From contig NC_088177.1 in assembly GCF_028769735.1 (NCBI RefSeq), positions 19,846,599 to 19,910,598 on the forward strand: a DNA stretch of 64,000 nt. The letters run 5' to 3'. This document shows, in pieces, positions 1 through 12,322 of the stretch. Within the stretch, counting starts at the first letter, position 1. Each line of letters begins with the position of its first letter. The position numbers and the translations under genes are program-made. Below the pieces are notes generated by a model that saw nothing but the letters and a program-made list of their open reading frames with translations, had not been told where the DNA came from and ran no database searches. Source of the stretch: Zonotrichia leucophrys gambelii. Its lineage: Eukaryota; Chordata; Aves; Passeriformes; Passerellidae.

Positions 1-1510
1 TGAGTTGTTCTTTTTCAGTAGCTAGTACTCAGTCTAGACAATTACATTACCTGGCTAAACTAGCAACTGAAGTGAAATTCTAGATTCTTTCAGTGTCTTG
101 GACGAGGCAGTCTGATTTCACTAAACAAAGGGTTAAATGTTGGATTTGGTGACCTCCAGAAGTACCTTCCAATATTATTTTTTCTGTATTTCTATGATTT
201 GTTTCACAGCTTTTACTTATTAAATGTTTTCTGGTTCTATTTCTTCATAGTCTTGTGCTGATGAAACAGACTGTAGGGCAGATCTCTAGGTTTTTTCTTG
301 AATTCTAAGAGTTTCATCCTTGTTAAACTTTATAAAGTTTCTTCATGAGGGAGACCTAGAGAGGAAGAAATCTTAAAAGAACCCAAATCCTCAGCAAACC
401 AGTTTGGAGCAATATCCTACCTTGATATGTGTCACAGCCCGATATTATGGAAACAAGTTTGCTAGACTGGAAGACACATATGATGTCTCAGAAATGGTTT
501 CCAGGACCTGAAATCTAAGCCAACATATTTCTACAAGGGTGAACATTTTTTTTTTTTCATTCATTCTTATTTTTCTCACAGGGAAGAAGAATCTGAATGC
601 AAGAGGATCCCTCAGTCCTTGCTTTCAGAATTGTTTTAACTTCAGGCATAAAGAAGTTACTAATCACCAGGGTGTGTAGCTGAAATGGAGTTGATCAATA
701 TGATTGTTGCAGTGACTGAGTATATCTTAGTTGTGACCTTTCTGATATCTACAGAATCAGGCTTTCTCCCTCATTTTTATCTGACCCTAGACAGTTTGGG
801 GTTTGTATCTAATATAAAGGTTGCTCCTCTATTTAACACACTATTTGTCTGTATACAAAAGAGGTGGTAATTGGTACTTTTGGCAAAGCTGATGAAGTCA
901 AACTTCATTGTTTCCCTTCCTCTTCTCATAATGTATGTCAAAATCTTTAGATTAAAAAATAAAGAGGAAAATGTTGTAAATAATTTAATGTTACAAGGCC
1001 AGCACTCAGTGGGTCAAGGGCTTTTACTCTTGATTTCATTCAGGACTTGGCACATTCTGTCATTCCATCCAGTGAGACTGTTTTTGAGCTTTCATATCCT
1101 GGGCAATGCTCTAACCCAGAACTTCTAAACTACTTTTTGCTGATTTCATATAGAATTGCACTTGTAAAGATATTTACATACCAAGAAAGAAAAACAATGC
1201 TTGACAGTAACTATTTAACTTTGTCTTGAAAAAACAGAAATATTTTTCTCCCAACATTGACAAGTCTTGCCTGTCTTTCATTAGCATTTAAACTACACTT
1301 TAATGAATGATCTTTTCCAGATCAAGCTTGGATATTTTTCTTCCTTTTGTCACACTTGAGTCTCTTTTTATTAATAGTTTAGGGATGACTACTGCAGTCT
1401 TTCTCTTCCACAGCTCTGCACAGGCTTCAGTGGCAAGATTTAGCATTGTGAGGACTGTAGGATCTGGCCTACCAGGTACTAAGATCTGTGTTGTAAAGCT
1501 GAGAATTTCC

Positions 1511-1536
1511 TCCTCCCTTAGAGTCCTCCCTTAGAG
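1511..1536. repeat. Perfect 13-bp tandem duplication
   Basis: TCCTCCCTTAGAG occurs twice head to tail (1511-1523 and 1524-1536) inside the putative 3' UTR. Confidence 0.9.
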
Positions 1537-1558
1537 GAAGAAGTCTTGAGAATACTTG

Positions 1559-1612
1559 TGCTATATAAGTTATATATATAATGGTATAGTTGTATATATA
1601 AATTATATGCAT
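1559..1612. repeat. TA-rich low-complexity tract
   Basis: Interrupted TA dinucleotide runs within the putative 3' UTR. Confidence 0.75.
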
Positions 1613-2825
1613 AAAAATGTTGAGATGGGGAGTAGACTGCCTTTATCACCTCAAGAATGAGTTTCCCTACCTGAAAACTTTCAAATGCAGGCGTCATTTT
1701 AGAAACAGGGTTTTATAGTTTTCCTTAATGCTTGTTGATGGCATTTTTGGTGTAATAATTGAAGTTGGAATCTGTGATTTTCAAAATGAAAGCTTTGATT
1801 ACCTTTTATTTTTAAGTGCTTTGGTCCTAACTTCTGTATACTGCCAGAAAACAGGTTCTCCACCCTGTCTCTGTGTGGGTGTGGATGTACAACAGTACAC
1901 TGTATATACCTACACAGAAGAGCAAACTGAGCTACTGACTTACAGTTTGTAGTAGCCAACTGTGCCTATTGCTTTCATTTAAGGAGGGCACTTGCTGTTG
2001 CCACTGCATTTTAGGAATCATGTCAGCTTCTGTAGGAAAGTTTTCAACAGTGCTGGGAAATACATGTTGCTGTGTACTGTGAATGAGTAGGCTGCAAATT
2101 TGGGGATTGGGAGGGGAGGTGGGAAGGGAGGGGGATGAGGGCTTCGCATGTACACACTAAAGGGAACTAGAATGGACAGAAACATGGGAATTTTAGCCTT
2201 TATTGTTGGGCTCTCGGGGAAATGAAAAGCTAACATGCAGTCCCTGGAAGGCCTGAATGGCTGAAGGGCTGATCTTTATGTTTTGCAACATATGTTTTAC
2301 CCATCACTCTGTATTTAAATCCCCAGACCTGTCAGATTCTGGAAGTAGATCAAAACACTGGTTTAAACACTACTTTGTTACCAAGGCCGTGTCTCTACCA
2401 GGGAAGCTGTCCTACATTAAAATCAGTCTAGCTAAATCACTTTGTAGCTGCACCTGTTATGTGATTGCCTGGATCAAGTTTGCATTGGCATCCTATGCAG
2501 TTAAGCTGAAGTGTGAGAAATGCTTCAACTAATTAAGATACCTCTACAGGAAGGTTCTTGCACCAGTTTAAGTACCTGGTTTTGAAATCACTGCATATAA
2601 ACCATAAGAGCTTTTCTCTTAGAAACAAGGCCTTAGTTTGGCATGTCTGCTCATCTAGTTGAAAAAATAATAATGCAGGCTGAGATTTTTTTTTTTCTTT
2701 TCAAAGTAACCTGTTTTCCCTTTTGTTCTTTGAAACTTTTCTTACTCTCTACCACACATTAGATTTTTGTTTGGGGAAATTTTGTTTAACAACAAAAACA
2801 ACAAAATGTATGAATGCTCCCTATT

Positions 2826-2869
2826 AAAAAAAAAAACAAAAAAAAAAACAAAAACAAAAAAACAAACAA
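2826..2869 (+). repeat. A-rich tract, (A)nC pattern
   Basis: Runs of 5-11 A separated by single C. It could be a degenerate simple repeat or the A-tail remnant of an old insertion; no source element is recognisable next to it. Confidence 0.8.
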
Positions 2870-3061
2870 CATTGCTTGAAGGACTTTCATTTTGCACTAT
2901 AATTTTTCTTTTACCAGATGTGTCTGACAAGTGCATTTCGGAGATGCCCTCGGTCACGTTCTCTCAGGCCTACTCTGGTATTTCTAATATATCACAGAAG
3001 TACCCAATCTTGTAGCCCTCAGTTCTGCCTTTTTTTGACATTTTATTTTTTTTAAGCTTTT

Positions 3062-3083
3062 TATATATATATATATATATATA
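3062..3083. repeat. (TA)n microsatellite
   Basis: About 11 TA units near the end of the putative 3' UTR. Confidence 0.95.
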
Positions 3084-3309
3084 AATATATTACTTTGTCA
3101 GTTTTTTTGCTGTACAAAAAGTCTTAAGATTTAAAAATATTATTTGTATTATATGATGGTGGTATGTTAATGTTACAAAATTATTAATGAAGAAAAAATT
3201 TATTTTTGTTACTGGTCTGTTTCATAATTCTTTTTTAAATTGGTATATTGTAAGATATCTATGCAAAAATGTTATGTGACGCATTTTTATTTAAGAATGT
3301 AATATGTGT

Positions 3310-3315
3310 AATAAA
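3310..3315 (+). promoter_or_regulatory. Poly(A) signal AATAAA of the upstream plus-strand gene
   Basis: Canonical AATAAA. The following 40 bases hold GT-rich stretches (around 3325-3355) that would act as the downstream element. Cleavage would fall near 3330. Confidence 0.6.
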
Positions 3316-3330
3316 CTGTAGAATGTGTTT

Positions 3331-5356
3331 GGCCCAACAGTATTTAGTGTGCCTTGTACATTATTTCTTTATGAAAACTTCTGTGAAGAGTGAAAATGGC
3401 TTTTGGAATTAAGGCTATGGTCCTGTAAAGAGTTATTGACATAAAAATACAACTTCTAAGTGTGCTTTAGCCCATCAGAATGATATTTCTGGATTTAAGT
3501 AATTTATTTTTAATGTATTTTGTAACAGTTCCAGTGTTGCTTATATTCATGCTGTTTCACATGTTGCTTTTGGAAAAGGTGCTCAGGAAGGAAGTTCTTG
3601 TTCTTAAAAGCTGACCGAATTTGGCTTGTAAATCCTGCTTCTTTTGGAGTTAGTGATTTCTGTTATTTGATAGTTTACACTTGTTGAAGATTTCAGCCAG
3701 TATTATTTTTGTAAAAGACACAGAGAACAGTTGTGCTTTATTTTCCATGCTTAGCATTATAACATATGTCAGTCAGTGGTCAAAACAGGTCTAGACTGTG
3801 AGGCTCCTGAGAGCTTGTGCTGCGCTCTGCTCCGCGTGTCAGGCTGTCTCCCAGGAGTGCAGCGCTGTTCTCTTGCCCCGCCTCAGTCATTTACTGTCCC
3901 TCGTTAATGTCTGCACAATTGCAAGCACAATTGAATCCACCTGGATGCTCAAGTACTAAAAACGTATTTAGGCAGTAAAACCAGTTATTTTGAGCACAAT
4001 TACTTCACAGTGTCATGACATAAAATGAAATTGCTTTTTCAAGACAGGCCAATATGCCTTTAGGTTTTTGCTGCCTTGTGCCCACACGCTGCAGCAGTGT
4101 CAGTGGACATTGCAGCAGGACATTCTGTAGGGCCCATCTGATGCCAGCTGGCTGAGTTTCCTTTCTGGGACAACATGCCCCACTTGCCCTGTTGGGGATC
4201 CTGCTAGGATTGTTTATGTCAGACAGACAGAGGGTAGGATTCCCCTCCTGACACCTGCATCTAGAAGTCAGATGATCACTCTAGGCTGCCCATTTATACT
4301 TCCTCTGTAGCTAATGAAGAGAGACATATCCAGAGGTAACTCACTCCAGGGGATGAGTTGAAGGCAAAAGGAGCTGGGGTGTTGTTAAGCATTTCTGAAA
4401 AACCATATGGTCAAGTTGGAAGACAGTGAAGAAGTGATGCCCATGGCTGCTTTGGTTGCTCAGGTTGTACCAGGTGTTTAGTAATGGATGTAATTTGTAG
4501 TGTTTGGGTAAATGTTAACAAACAGCTCTTGAGCACTGAAAAAGGGCTCAGCACAGGTCCAAATTTTGGGCTTGTGTTACAAGTGGTCAAAACTGGATCA
4601 TGTTCTGTCTGCTTCAGTGTGACAGTGGCATCCTGGTGTCACAGAATTTGAATGATTGAGAAGTTGTCATAGCTGAAAAAAATGATCTCTATTATGGATC
4701 AATTGGTATGATGTAGGTATGAATGGAGTTATGTTTGACAGAATTATTTCTGCAAATAGAATTTTCACATTATAACTTTTTTCCCTTTTAAAGACAAGGT
4801 CTAGGTTCCTTTACTTTCTGTTTTCCTTGAAAACTTCTGGAAGCTTTTAGCATCTCACCTACCTTGATCTGTCTGACAGTTACATATGTCTGTACATCTA
4901 GACAAAAATACTTCTAGTGTAATTTAGTCCTTTGCTCTCCACCTGTGAGAGGAACATCCAAAGACCTTTTGAAGGGCAGCACAGTGTGAAACCCAACTGC
5001 AGGGATGATTATCAATTACAGGTAAGCATTTAACCTGGTTGTTTTCCAGGAAGTTTCAGAAAATATGATGCTTTGCTATCAAACACGTCCTCTTAGAGGC
5101 AAGTAGGTTATTAATCTGCAGGAGTAGCTGTCAGACTCTCCCTGGGCTGGAGGCCAGGGAAAGGACAGAAAGTGAATAAACTCCTCCTCTTTGAAATTTT
5201 TCAGTAGCACACAGTCACACACCTTGGGCAACTCCTGATGTTGGGTACAGAGTTTTCTGAGGAAAGAAAAATTCATTTACTGCTAGGGTTAAACTGTACT
5301 TGATCCTTCTGTTGAGCTCATCTGATGCAAACTCACCATGTGCAAACTTAGCACGA
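3331..5356. other. Intergenic, no gene seen
   Basis: Unique AT-rich sequence just downstream of the putative KLF7 poly(A) site. No open frame with coding character, RNA gene or recognisable repeat was found. Confidence 0.6.
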
Positions 5357-5782
5357 CATAGAGTCATAGAATAGGTTGGGCTGGAAGGGACCTTAAAGAT
5401 CACCTGGTTCCAGTCCCCCTGCCGTGGGAGAGGATGTCACCCACTAGGTCAGGTCACTCAGAGCCCCATCCAGCCTGTCTCGAACACTGCCAGGCATCCA
5501 GATGGGGCGTCCAGGCCTCCCCTGGCAACCTGTTCCAGTGCTTCACCACCCTCTGAGTAAAGAATTTCTTCCTAATACCTAATCTAAGCCTGCTCAATTT
5601 TAGTTTAAAACCATTACTGCTTGACCTGTCACTGTCTGCCTGTATGAAAAGTCCCACCATGCTTTTTATTAGTCCTACCAGCCTTTTAAGGTACTAAAAG
5701 GCTGCAATGAGGTCTCCCCCAAAGTCTTTTCTTTTCCATGCTGAACAACCCCAGGTCTCTCAGGTTTTTCTCCCCTCTTTTT
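5357..5782 (-). mobile_element. CR1 LINE, 3'-end fragment
   Basis: Non-LTR retrotransposon fragment in minus orientation. On the minus strand the 3' end carries the CR1 signature: a block resembling CCTTCCAGCCCAACCTATTC followed by the ATTCTATGA-type octamer tail (plus-strand 5357-5372). Going 5'-ward it includes CTGGAACAGGTTGCC and the terminal part of the CR1 reverse-transcriptase ORF; a minus-strand frame at 5454-5660 still reads FFTQRVVKHWNRLPGE, a typical CR1 ORF2 C-terminus. Homology fades near 5782, so the copy is strongly 5'-truncated, as is usual for CR1, and cannot move by itself. The exact 5' border is approximate. Confidence 0.93.
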
Positions 5783-7290
5783 TTTTCAATTTTTTTTCAA
5801 TTATGATTTTTATTTTTGACTTTACTCACCTATTTCCAATGAATGTAAACAAGGAGAGAAACATTAAATGTGAATGAAAGCAAAGGTTAGCCACCAGAAT
5901 CATGTTGTTTTACTGTTTTTTACAAATATTTGTAATACTTCTGGGTTTAATTGATTTTTTAAGATGTCAGTTTTGATATGAAATAAACATTTTTCATTAA
6001 CAGTTACTGACCAGCTGGCTGGAAATCTTTCCAAAGGCCTAGCCACAAGCCATATCTACTGACTGAGAGCTTGAGTGCCTCATCATGCGCCTGCCTCTGT
6101 GGTACAAAGCTAACAAAGGTCATTGCAACAATTACTTCCAGGGGCCTTCTGTGTCCATGGCTTGTCCATGGAGTTCAGTTTTCTGGAAATCTCTTGTCTG
6201 AAATCATAACAGCCACATCCTCTTTTCACAGAGCCTTCCTCATGTACCTCTGTGCATGGTTTCAGATTCATTATCTGCTTCTGTTCTGTCAGTTTAATGT
6301 TGCTGATGAGAGGCAATAAAACTGAGCAGGACAAAGATGCTGCAGCTAATTAGTCTTGAGGTTAAAATTCTTCAGGGCTTTGAATACTCTTCCAAACTCA
6401 GTCAAATTTACCTTTAACTGCTGAATTTCTGCTGGGCTTTTTGGAGGTGCAGACTGAACAAAAGTACCTCAAACAGGTAGAGCAAGAATTCAGCTTGAGA
6501 TTCCCAAGTAACATAGAGTGTGGGAGCTGGGAAGCAGAGTCCCACTCCAAGTAAATGTTTGCCTTCTTGTTTGAAGATCTTATCTAGTGTTTCTAATTTA
6601 CTGAGGTAATCAGGAGGCCCTTCTCCTCTCAGGATTCAGTCTAGCTGATGTCATGAAACTAGGACTAGTACTAAGCCCACAAGTAAAGAGAAGTGTAGTT
6701 GAGTGATGATACCATTTTAAAAGTGTTTTGGAATATTAAGGAAGTATCTTTGAGAAATGGGAACTTTCCTGCCCTTCAACGAAAGCTTCTTACCCTTGCA
6801 AAATAAATACAAGTTCCTAAAATTCATCAATGATAACCTTGGCCTTCTCAGGGGAATATTTTGGTCCCAAAAATAAATACTACTTTCCACCTCTTTCCTG
6901 TGACCCTGAAATAGTGTGGCTGGCTTATGGTGCAGAAGGAACTGCTAGAAAGAAGATAGTTTGGAATAGGAAGGAGGGCACAGCCCTCATGATCAAAGAA
7001 CAACACCTGATGCTCTGGGAAACAGTGAAAGCTGTAACCTAAATACAGTTCATGAGCTGTGGCACAGAACGGAAGGACTCAGCTACAGATCTTTGTCTCC
7101 CTGTAAAGTCACATAAGGAGCAGCCAGGCATCACCTCAAACACCCTGCAACCCCAAGGAATGGTAATTAATAAACCTTGACTCTTTCCATTCTGTTTTAT
7201 TTTCTGATGCTTATCTTGAAAGCATTTCCCCAAATCATCTCAGTCCACTCCTCACTTCTCTCCTTGTCCATATTTTCATGCTGCCAGAGG
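5783..7290. other. Intergenic, no gene seen
   Basis: Starts with T-rich sequence next to the CR1 5' break; otherwise unique sequence in which nothing coding is recognised. Confidence 0.55.
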
Positions 7291-7299
7291 ACAGTTTCC

Positions 7300-7470
7300 C
7301 GTCCCAGCCCTGCGGGGAGCGGGGCCCACAGCAGGGCCCTCAGGTGCCTCACGGCCGGGCCCTGCGGGGAGCCCGGGCCCTCAGAATGGTGCCTGTCTCC
7401 CCTCAGGTGTCCTGGCACAGCCGGCCTGTCCTGTCAGGCACCTTTTGGCATTGACTGCGGGGGCCAGCCC
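7300..7470. repeat. GC/CpG-rich patch with a duplicated motif
   Basis: A short GC-rich block in otherwise AT-rich DNA, with many CpG dinucleotides. CCCTGCGGGGAGC occurs at 7308-7320 and again at 7360-7372, a 52-bp spacing that suggests a degenerate minisatellite. It could also be a small CpG island; no first exon or promoter can be demonstrated. Confidence 0.6.
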
Positions 7471-10400
7471 TACTCAGGGCCTCAGCAGCTGGAAGTGGTG
7501 CCATCAGGAGCAGGAGCATTGAGGTGGAAGGGAAACACAGGATGAAATGTTCTCCCGTCAGGTGGGTCCTTTCCCGGTACACGGACGCCATGTTGCCCTC
7601 TCCCTGCACAGTGATTCTGTCACCCCTCTTCTGCCACCCCTTACCTCACTCTTTTGGGGTCCCCATTGCAAAGATGTCCAGGCTTTCTGTGGAGCCAGGA
7701 GGGGGTTTATTTTCACCAAAAAAGTATAAAATGTAACCAAAGAATTATAAAATGCTGCCATGTTCTTTGTGGTGGGCATTGCTATTACCTACTTTTATCA
7801 GCATTCCTGATGCTGAGTGCCTACGCTCCTGAGCCATGGTGTGGATTGAACTCAGCCATCTAGGCATCCACAAGTCACATTTTCATTACTAAACTCAACA
7901 CAGAGCCATAGCCGGGTTGTCACTACTGATAAATTGTTGGTATGGCCCTGTCAGACACCCCTCTGCAGCCCTGCCTGTGTGGGACTGATGGCAGTGGGTG
8001 CTCAAAGGCAGAGACATGGGTGCTGTTTTAGGAGATTTGTGTGGGGAAAGATAAGAGATTTCAGTGGTGTGAGTTGCAAGCTGTGCTGAGCAGGCAGCCC
8101 CAGGAGGCTCCAGGTGCATTTCTGTGTCCACATGAGCACTGCCAGCTCCGCCACACGGCGCCATTCCCTGCGACAGCTGCTCTCAGGCTCTCCTGATGAC
8201 CATGGCTGTCTGTGAGGGGAGCGCCAGGAGATCACAGGAACTGTGTCACTGTGACCTGGCATTGACCAAAATTAACTGATCTGCAGGGTGAGAAGTAGCT
8301 GCCCTGCTTTCTGAATGCAGCCCCAGCAGCTGGGCCACCTCAGCTTGGAGCCTCAGATGTCCACCATGGTGCTCCCAGGTGTCAGCTGCGGCAGCTGGGA
8401 TGGCCGCCAGGCTGGGCAGGCCTCCTCCCTCCCCTGCCACTGCCTGCACTGGGTGCTCCTGGCAGCAAGAACTACTCACATGCTCCAGAAGGAAGCTAAG
8501 CTGCAGCAGTGGGCAGGTGAAAGAAACATCCAGGGACTGAGCAATTCTGTTCAGCCCCTGAGCAAAAGACCAGCCCCTGGGGAGGTGCTGCCTGACAAAC
8601 CTAAGGAGGGCAGCTTTCTCTTTGATGTTATAGAGGGATCAAGAGGAGAATGTGCCCCTAATTAATCAGAAATCACTGTCAGTGAGTCACTACGTCAAAA
8701 GGGTTTTGGGCAATTATCCTTCACTTTTCAGAAGTGCCTTACTTTCACATAGGGAAGAACTTTCTTGGAAGCTGCTTAAACAGATGAAAAGTAGTCAACA
8801 GCTCTGAGAAAATTGTTTATATGTTTGTGTCAATTTAATAGAGAAATGTACATTCAGATTTAAATGCCTTACTGATTTTTGTATATATATATATATTTTT
8901 TTTTACAGAAGAGAAAGGGAGGAAGGGGACAAAACATTCAGAGAAAACCTCAGCTCAAGTTTGATTTTGAGTAGAGCAAGATGCTATGAGGAGCTGTATG
9001 GTTGGGAACTGTACGAGGATGTGGAACAGCCAGATTGTACCCGTGCTACTGCAGATATTTTAGGTAAATATAAATAGCATAAGTACAGAATGCCCATGGA
9101 ATTCACTTGCTCCATGGCTTTAGAAGACACACAAAAAGGTGTTAATATCTATGTAGACATTTTGCCTGGGTGATTCTGCTGTGAAAGCCTAATGCTGGAT
9201 TCTGCTTTCCACGGAGACACTAGAGATGGTACACTTAACAGAAGTTCAGGCATTAACAATTAGCAGTGGGGAAAGGGTTTCTACTGACAGTAGCCAAACT
9301 CAAGAGGATGGTTTCAACTGTCATTTGTTAATTACTGAATTGTATGCTAAATCCAGTTTCTGGGCCTTTACAGCCTAGTCTGCGGGGGACTTGAGTTTAC
9401 TTTGGCACCAAGTTTGGAACAGCATCTTTCCTTGACCAAAACCAATTCCATGTAACTCTAGCCATAGGTGCAATACCCTTTGTTAGAAGTACAGCAACTA
9501 ATTTTTCAGTAAGGCTCAGAAAAAAATATTTTTTCTTTGTGTTGGTCTTCCTGAAAAGGATTTGTAACTGGTTTCAGAAAAATCCAGTAAAAGGAAGTGA
9601 CCATCAAACTGTGCCATAATTTTTATTCATCTGATTATGGTGCCAGTTGTCTTACAGTGTCTTACAATGGGACTGAAAACAAGGGGAGTCTGATGCCAGA
9701 ATCACTTTATGCTTATGAAGTTTTTTCTTCTGCTTTGTTTGATGAAAAACTATGGCTGGTGAAAACACTTGATAGGTCAAGGATGTTTATGATTCTTCCT
9801 TTACATGCCTTATGCCCCACAGCTGACCCAGAAGAACTATTTGGACTAAACCACTTTCTGTTCCACTTAAATTTAAGGCTCATTGATTGTAGGTGCTCTT
9901 AGCTATGCCAAGCATCTCCAGCTGTGGTGCAAGGGGATACAAACCTGTTGGGAACCAGACTGACAGGTATTTTGTGTGCTGGCAGCTGTCAGAGTGAGCA
10001 GCTCATCCCCCTCAGCACCATCAGTGCTTTCTGTGTGACCCACGTACATACATATGTAGTTATACACATGTACACACACAGCTGCTTAGGAATATGAAAG
10101 TTTTTATGTTCCCTCCTTGCCTTTCTGGTGGTACCACGATCCTTAAGAGCATTCTCCTACCCCACCCCTATAGTTAAGCAATGTCAGAGAGGAGAGGAAC
10201 AAAGCTCTTCTGAGTGTAATACAACAGTGGTGTTAAGAAACCTTGTGTGTCAAGCCAGATACTCCTGTGCCTCTGTAAACTGTCACTTTGGTCCAAATTC
10301 ACAGTAGAATTCAATTTCTAAATATTTTAATTGGTATTTGGAGTATTTAGCTGCTCATTAACTTCCTAAACCAGGGATGATAGCATTCTTCTACCAGACA

Positions 10401-10880
10401 GGGGTACCTGCATTAAAGAAATTATCAGATTCCAAAGACACAGAGGCTACAAACTGATTTCCCTGGTGTCACCTCTCTGCTAATCTGTTTACAACACCAT
10501 ATCATTCCTGGTTTGTCTTGCCTTCCATCAAGGTACGTCCTGTTAAACACCAATTTCTCCTTAGCTGGCTGCCAAGTGCCACAATGGCAGCTTCAGTGGC
10601 AGCACCAGGCAGGTGAACCACTGTAGGTGCACGGTTTGTGGCAACTGGGAGTGGGGCTGTGGCCGAGCCTCATCCCCAGTGGGCCACAGCTGTGTAGGTC
10701 AGGTGAGCAGCACTGACAGCAATGAGCCCTGGAGTGCCCAGGGACAGTGACCAATCACCAAAGGGAACAGAGGGCACACAGGTGCAGTGCATCAACATGA
10801 GGGGATAAAAGGCTGGGCTAAAGAGCAAGTAGAGTGGATGCTTATGGTCCTTTGAAGTGGTGTGATGGTTTTGTGCATGG
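7471..10880. other. Intergenic, no gene seen
   Basis: Moderately GC-rich to about 8.6 kb, then AT-rich with a (TA)n/T tract at about 8881-8905. Overlapping short open frames on both strands have no recognisable domain. Confidence 0.55.
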
Positions 10881-10883
10881 GCA

Positions 10884-11003
10884 GATGCTGAAAGCCTTCT
10901 GAAATGGTAAGGTGTTACTCTGTATGGGTTGAAGCTTTCTGAAATTGTATGTTGGTATTCTGTGTATTGTGGTTGTCTGAATTGTGGCATGTGCTGTGAC
11001 AAA
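10884..11003. repeat. Degenerate 40-bp tandem repeat, about three copies
   Basis: The TTCTGAAAT motif recurs with a 40-bp period (10897 and 10937) and again in weaker form near 10974. Copies are T/G-rich and share a TACTCTGTATG / TATTCTGTGTAT segment. The borders are approximate. Confidence 0.6.
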
Positions 11004-12286
11004 CTACCAATACTGTAGGTGAAGGTATGGCTTTCTATGTTTCCCCCTTCTGCCTGCCTTGTCCTCTCTGCTGTGTTTTTTGTTGGAATTGTGTAATGCG
11101 TCACTCAGGGGCTGTGTGTAACCTGGGAAGGGCCAAGCATGTGCTTGTGAGCTGGATGAGCTCTCTGTCTCAGTCCAACTTACTTCTTGTCACACAAAGA
11201 CACATGAGTATTGGGGTGTATATGTATTCAGTCTTGGCTGAGACCATGCTGATGTGATACTGATACATATTTTGTGATGCCAGTGCACCTTTGCTCAATC
11301 AGCTGGAAAGGAAGCTGTGCTAAGAGCTCTCTGCCAAAGGTGGCTGTGCAGATCAAACATTTTGAGGACAGGGCAAGTAATACTAAGAATTTTTTTTGTT
11401 ATTTTTTTGGTAGCGAGAAGATTTTTTTGCTGTATCTTTGAATCTCTATTGCCATAGAAGATAAAAAAGTACCATGGCTATGCAACAAACTGTGAGTTAA
11501 TACACTGTGACCCACTTAAGAAAAATGAGTGTATGTATGGAAGAGATTGTATGTGATACATCTCTGGGAGTACTTAAGGGCATCAGTGCAAACTCCAGTC
11601 TCTTCCTTTGTTGAACAATTGTAAGGGTGCAGGTGTTAAAGTTTGTGGTCCATATATATTTAAGGAAAGGAAAAGGACATTAGGGTATTTAGGTAGCAGT
11701 TATCCAATCTGATGCTCATGGAAAGAGCGATGGTTTTCAAAGAGATGAAGTTGCTAAGTTCCAGTGTGGCTAAGCAGATAGATTTTTATGGAACACTTTT
11801 CAGAGCTGAATGCAGAAAGACATCTCTTTTTCTGAAGAGTCATCTCTAGCCTGGTGACTGAACTAAAGACTGCTAAAGCTACTAGGCAGGTTTTCAATTT
11901 AAGTAGCACTTAGACTGCAACCTTAATTCTCCGTTGTGGTTGTAGAGATCTTTTCATTCATACAGAACTTTTTGTGTTTTGCCATACAACAAAATAGTTT
12001 TGTTTTTTTTTTTAAAGGGCACCAACAAAAGTGCTAGAAGACAGCCAGTATAGTTTTAATACTTCTGTTGGCACCAATTCTTTTTGCCCTGTAAGTAGCA
12101 GGCTCCTGCTGTGGTTCTAATGTTTCACATAGTTCTGATTTTAATGACAGGAGGAGGCACATAGAGAACATAACATTTTCTGAAGGAGACCAGTCCATGC
12201 CTCAGCATTACAAATGTAGCAAATTAACAGCCTTCTCCAAGAACTGCTCCCTTGTCTGATGGCAGCCCAAAGTGCTTTATTTGCTA

Positions 12287-12322
12287 CAAAACCATAGTTT
12301 ATGAGCAAAACCATAGTTTATG
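12287..12322. repeat. Short tandem duplication, period 19
   Basis: CAAAACCATAGTTTATG occurs at 12287-12303 and 12306-12322. Confidence 0.9.

Larger units (their letters stand above)
1..3330 (+). other. Probable long 3' UTR, putative KLF7
   Basis: AT-rich, non-coding sequence that ends in a convincing cleavage/polyadenylation context: AATAAA at 3310-3315 followed by GT-rich sequence. Long T-rich and ATTTA-like stretches (about 3040-3300), a Pumilio-type TGTAAATA at 975-982 and an earlier AATAAA near 957 are typical of a long vertebrate 3' UTR. In human, KLF7 lies next to CPO in tail-to-tail orientation and has a 3' UTR of several kb, so a plus-strand gene ending here should be KLF7. That name rests on gene order only: the KLF7 zinc-finger coding sequence is not in the window. 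The alternative is a different transcript whose last coding exon starts at 2918. Confidence 0.5.

Noticed and set aside
5454..5660. Apparent small gene on the minus strand
   Set aside because: It is the decayed end of the CR1 reverse-transcriptase ORF inside the LINE fragment, not a host gene.
10670..11104. 144-codon minus-strand frame
   Set aside because: It runs through the degenerate 40-bp tandem repeat; repetitive translation and no family resemblance.
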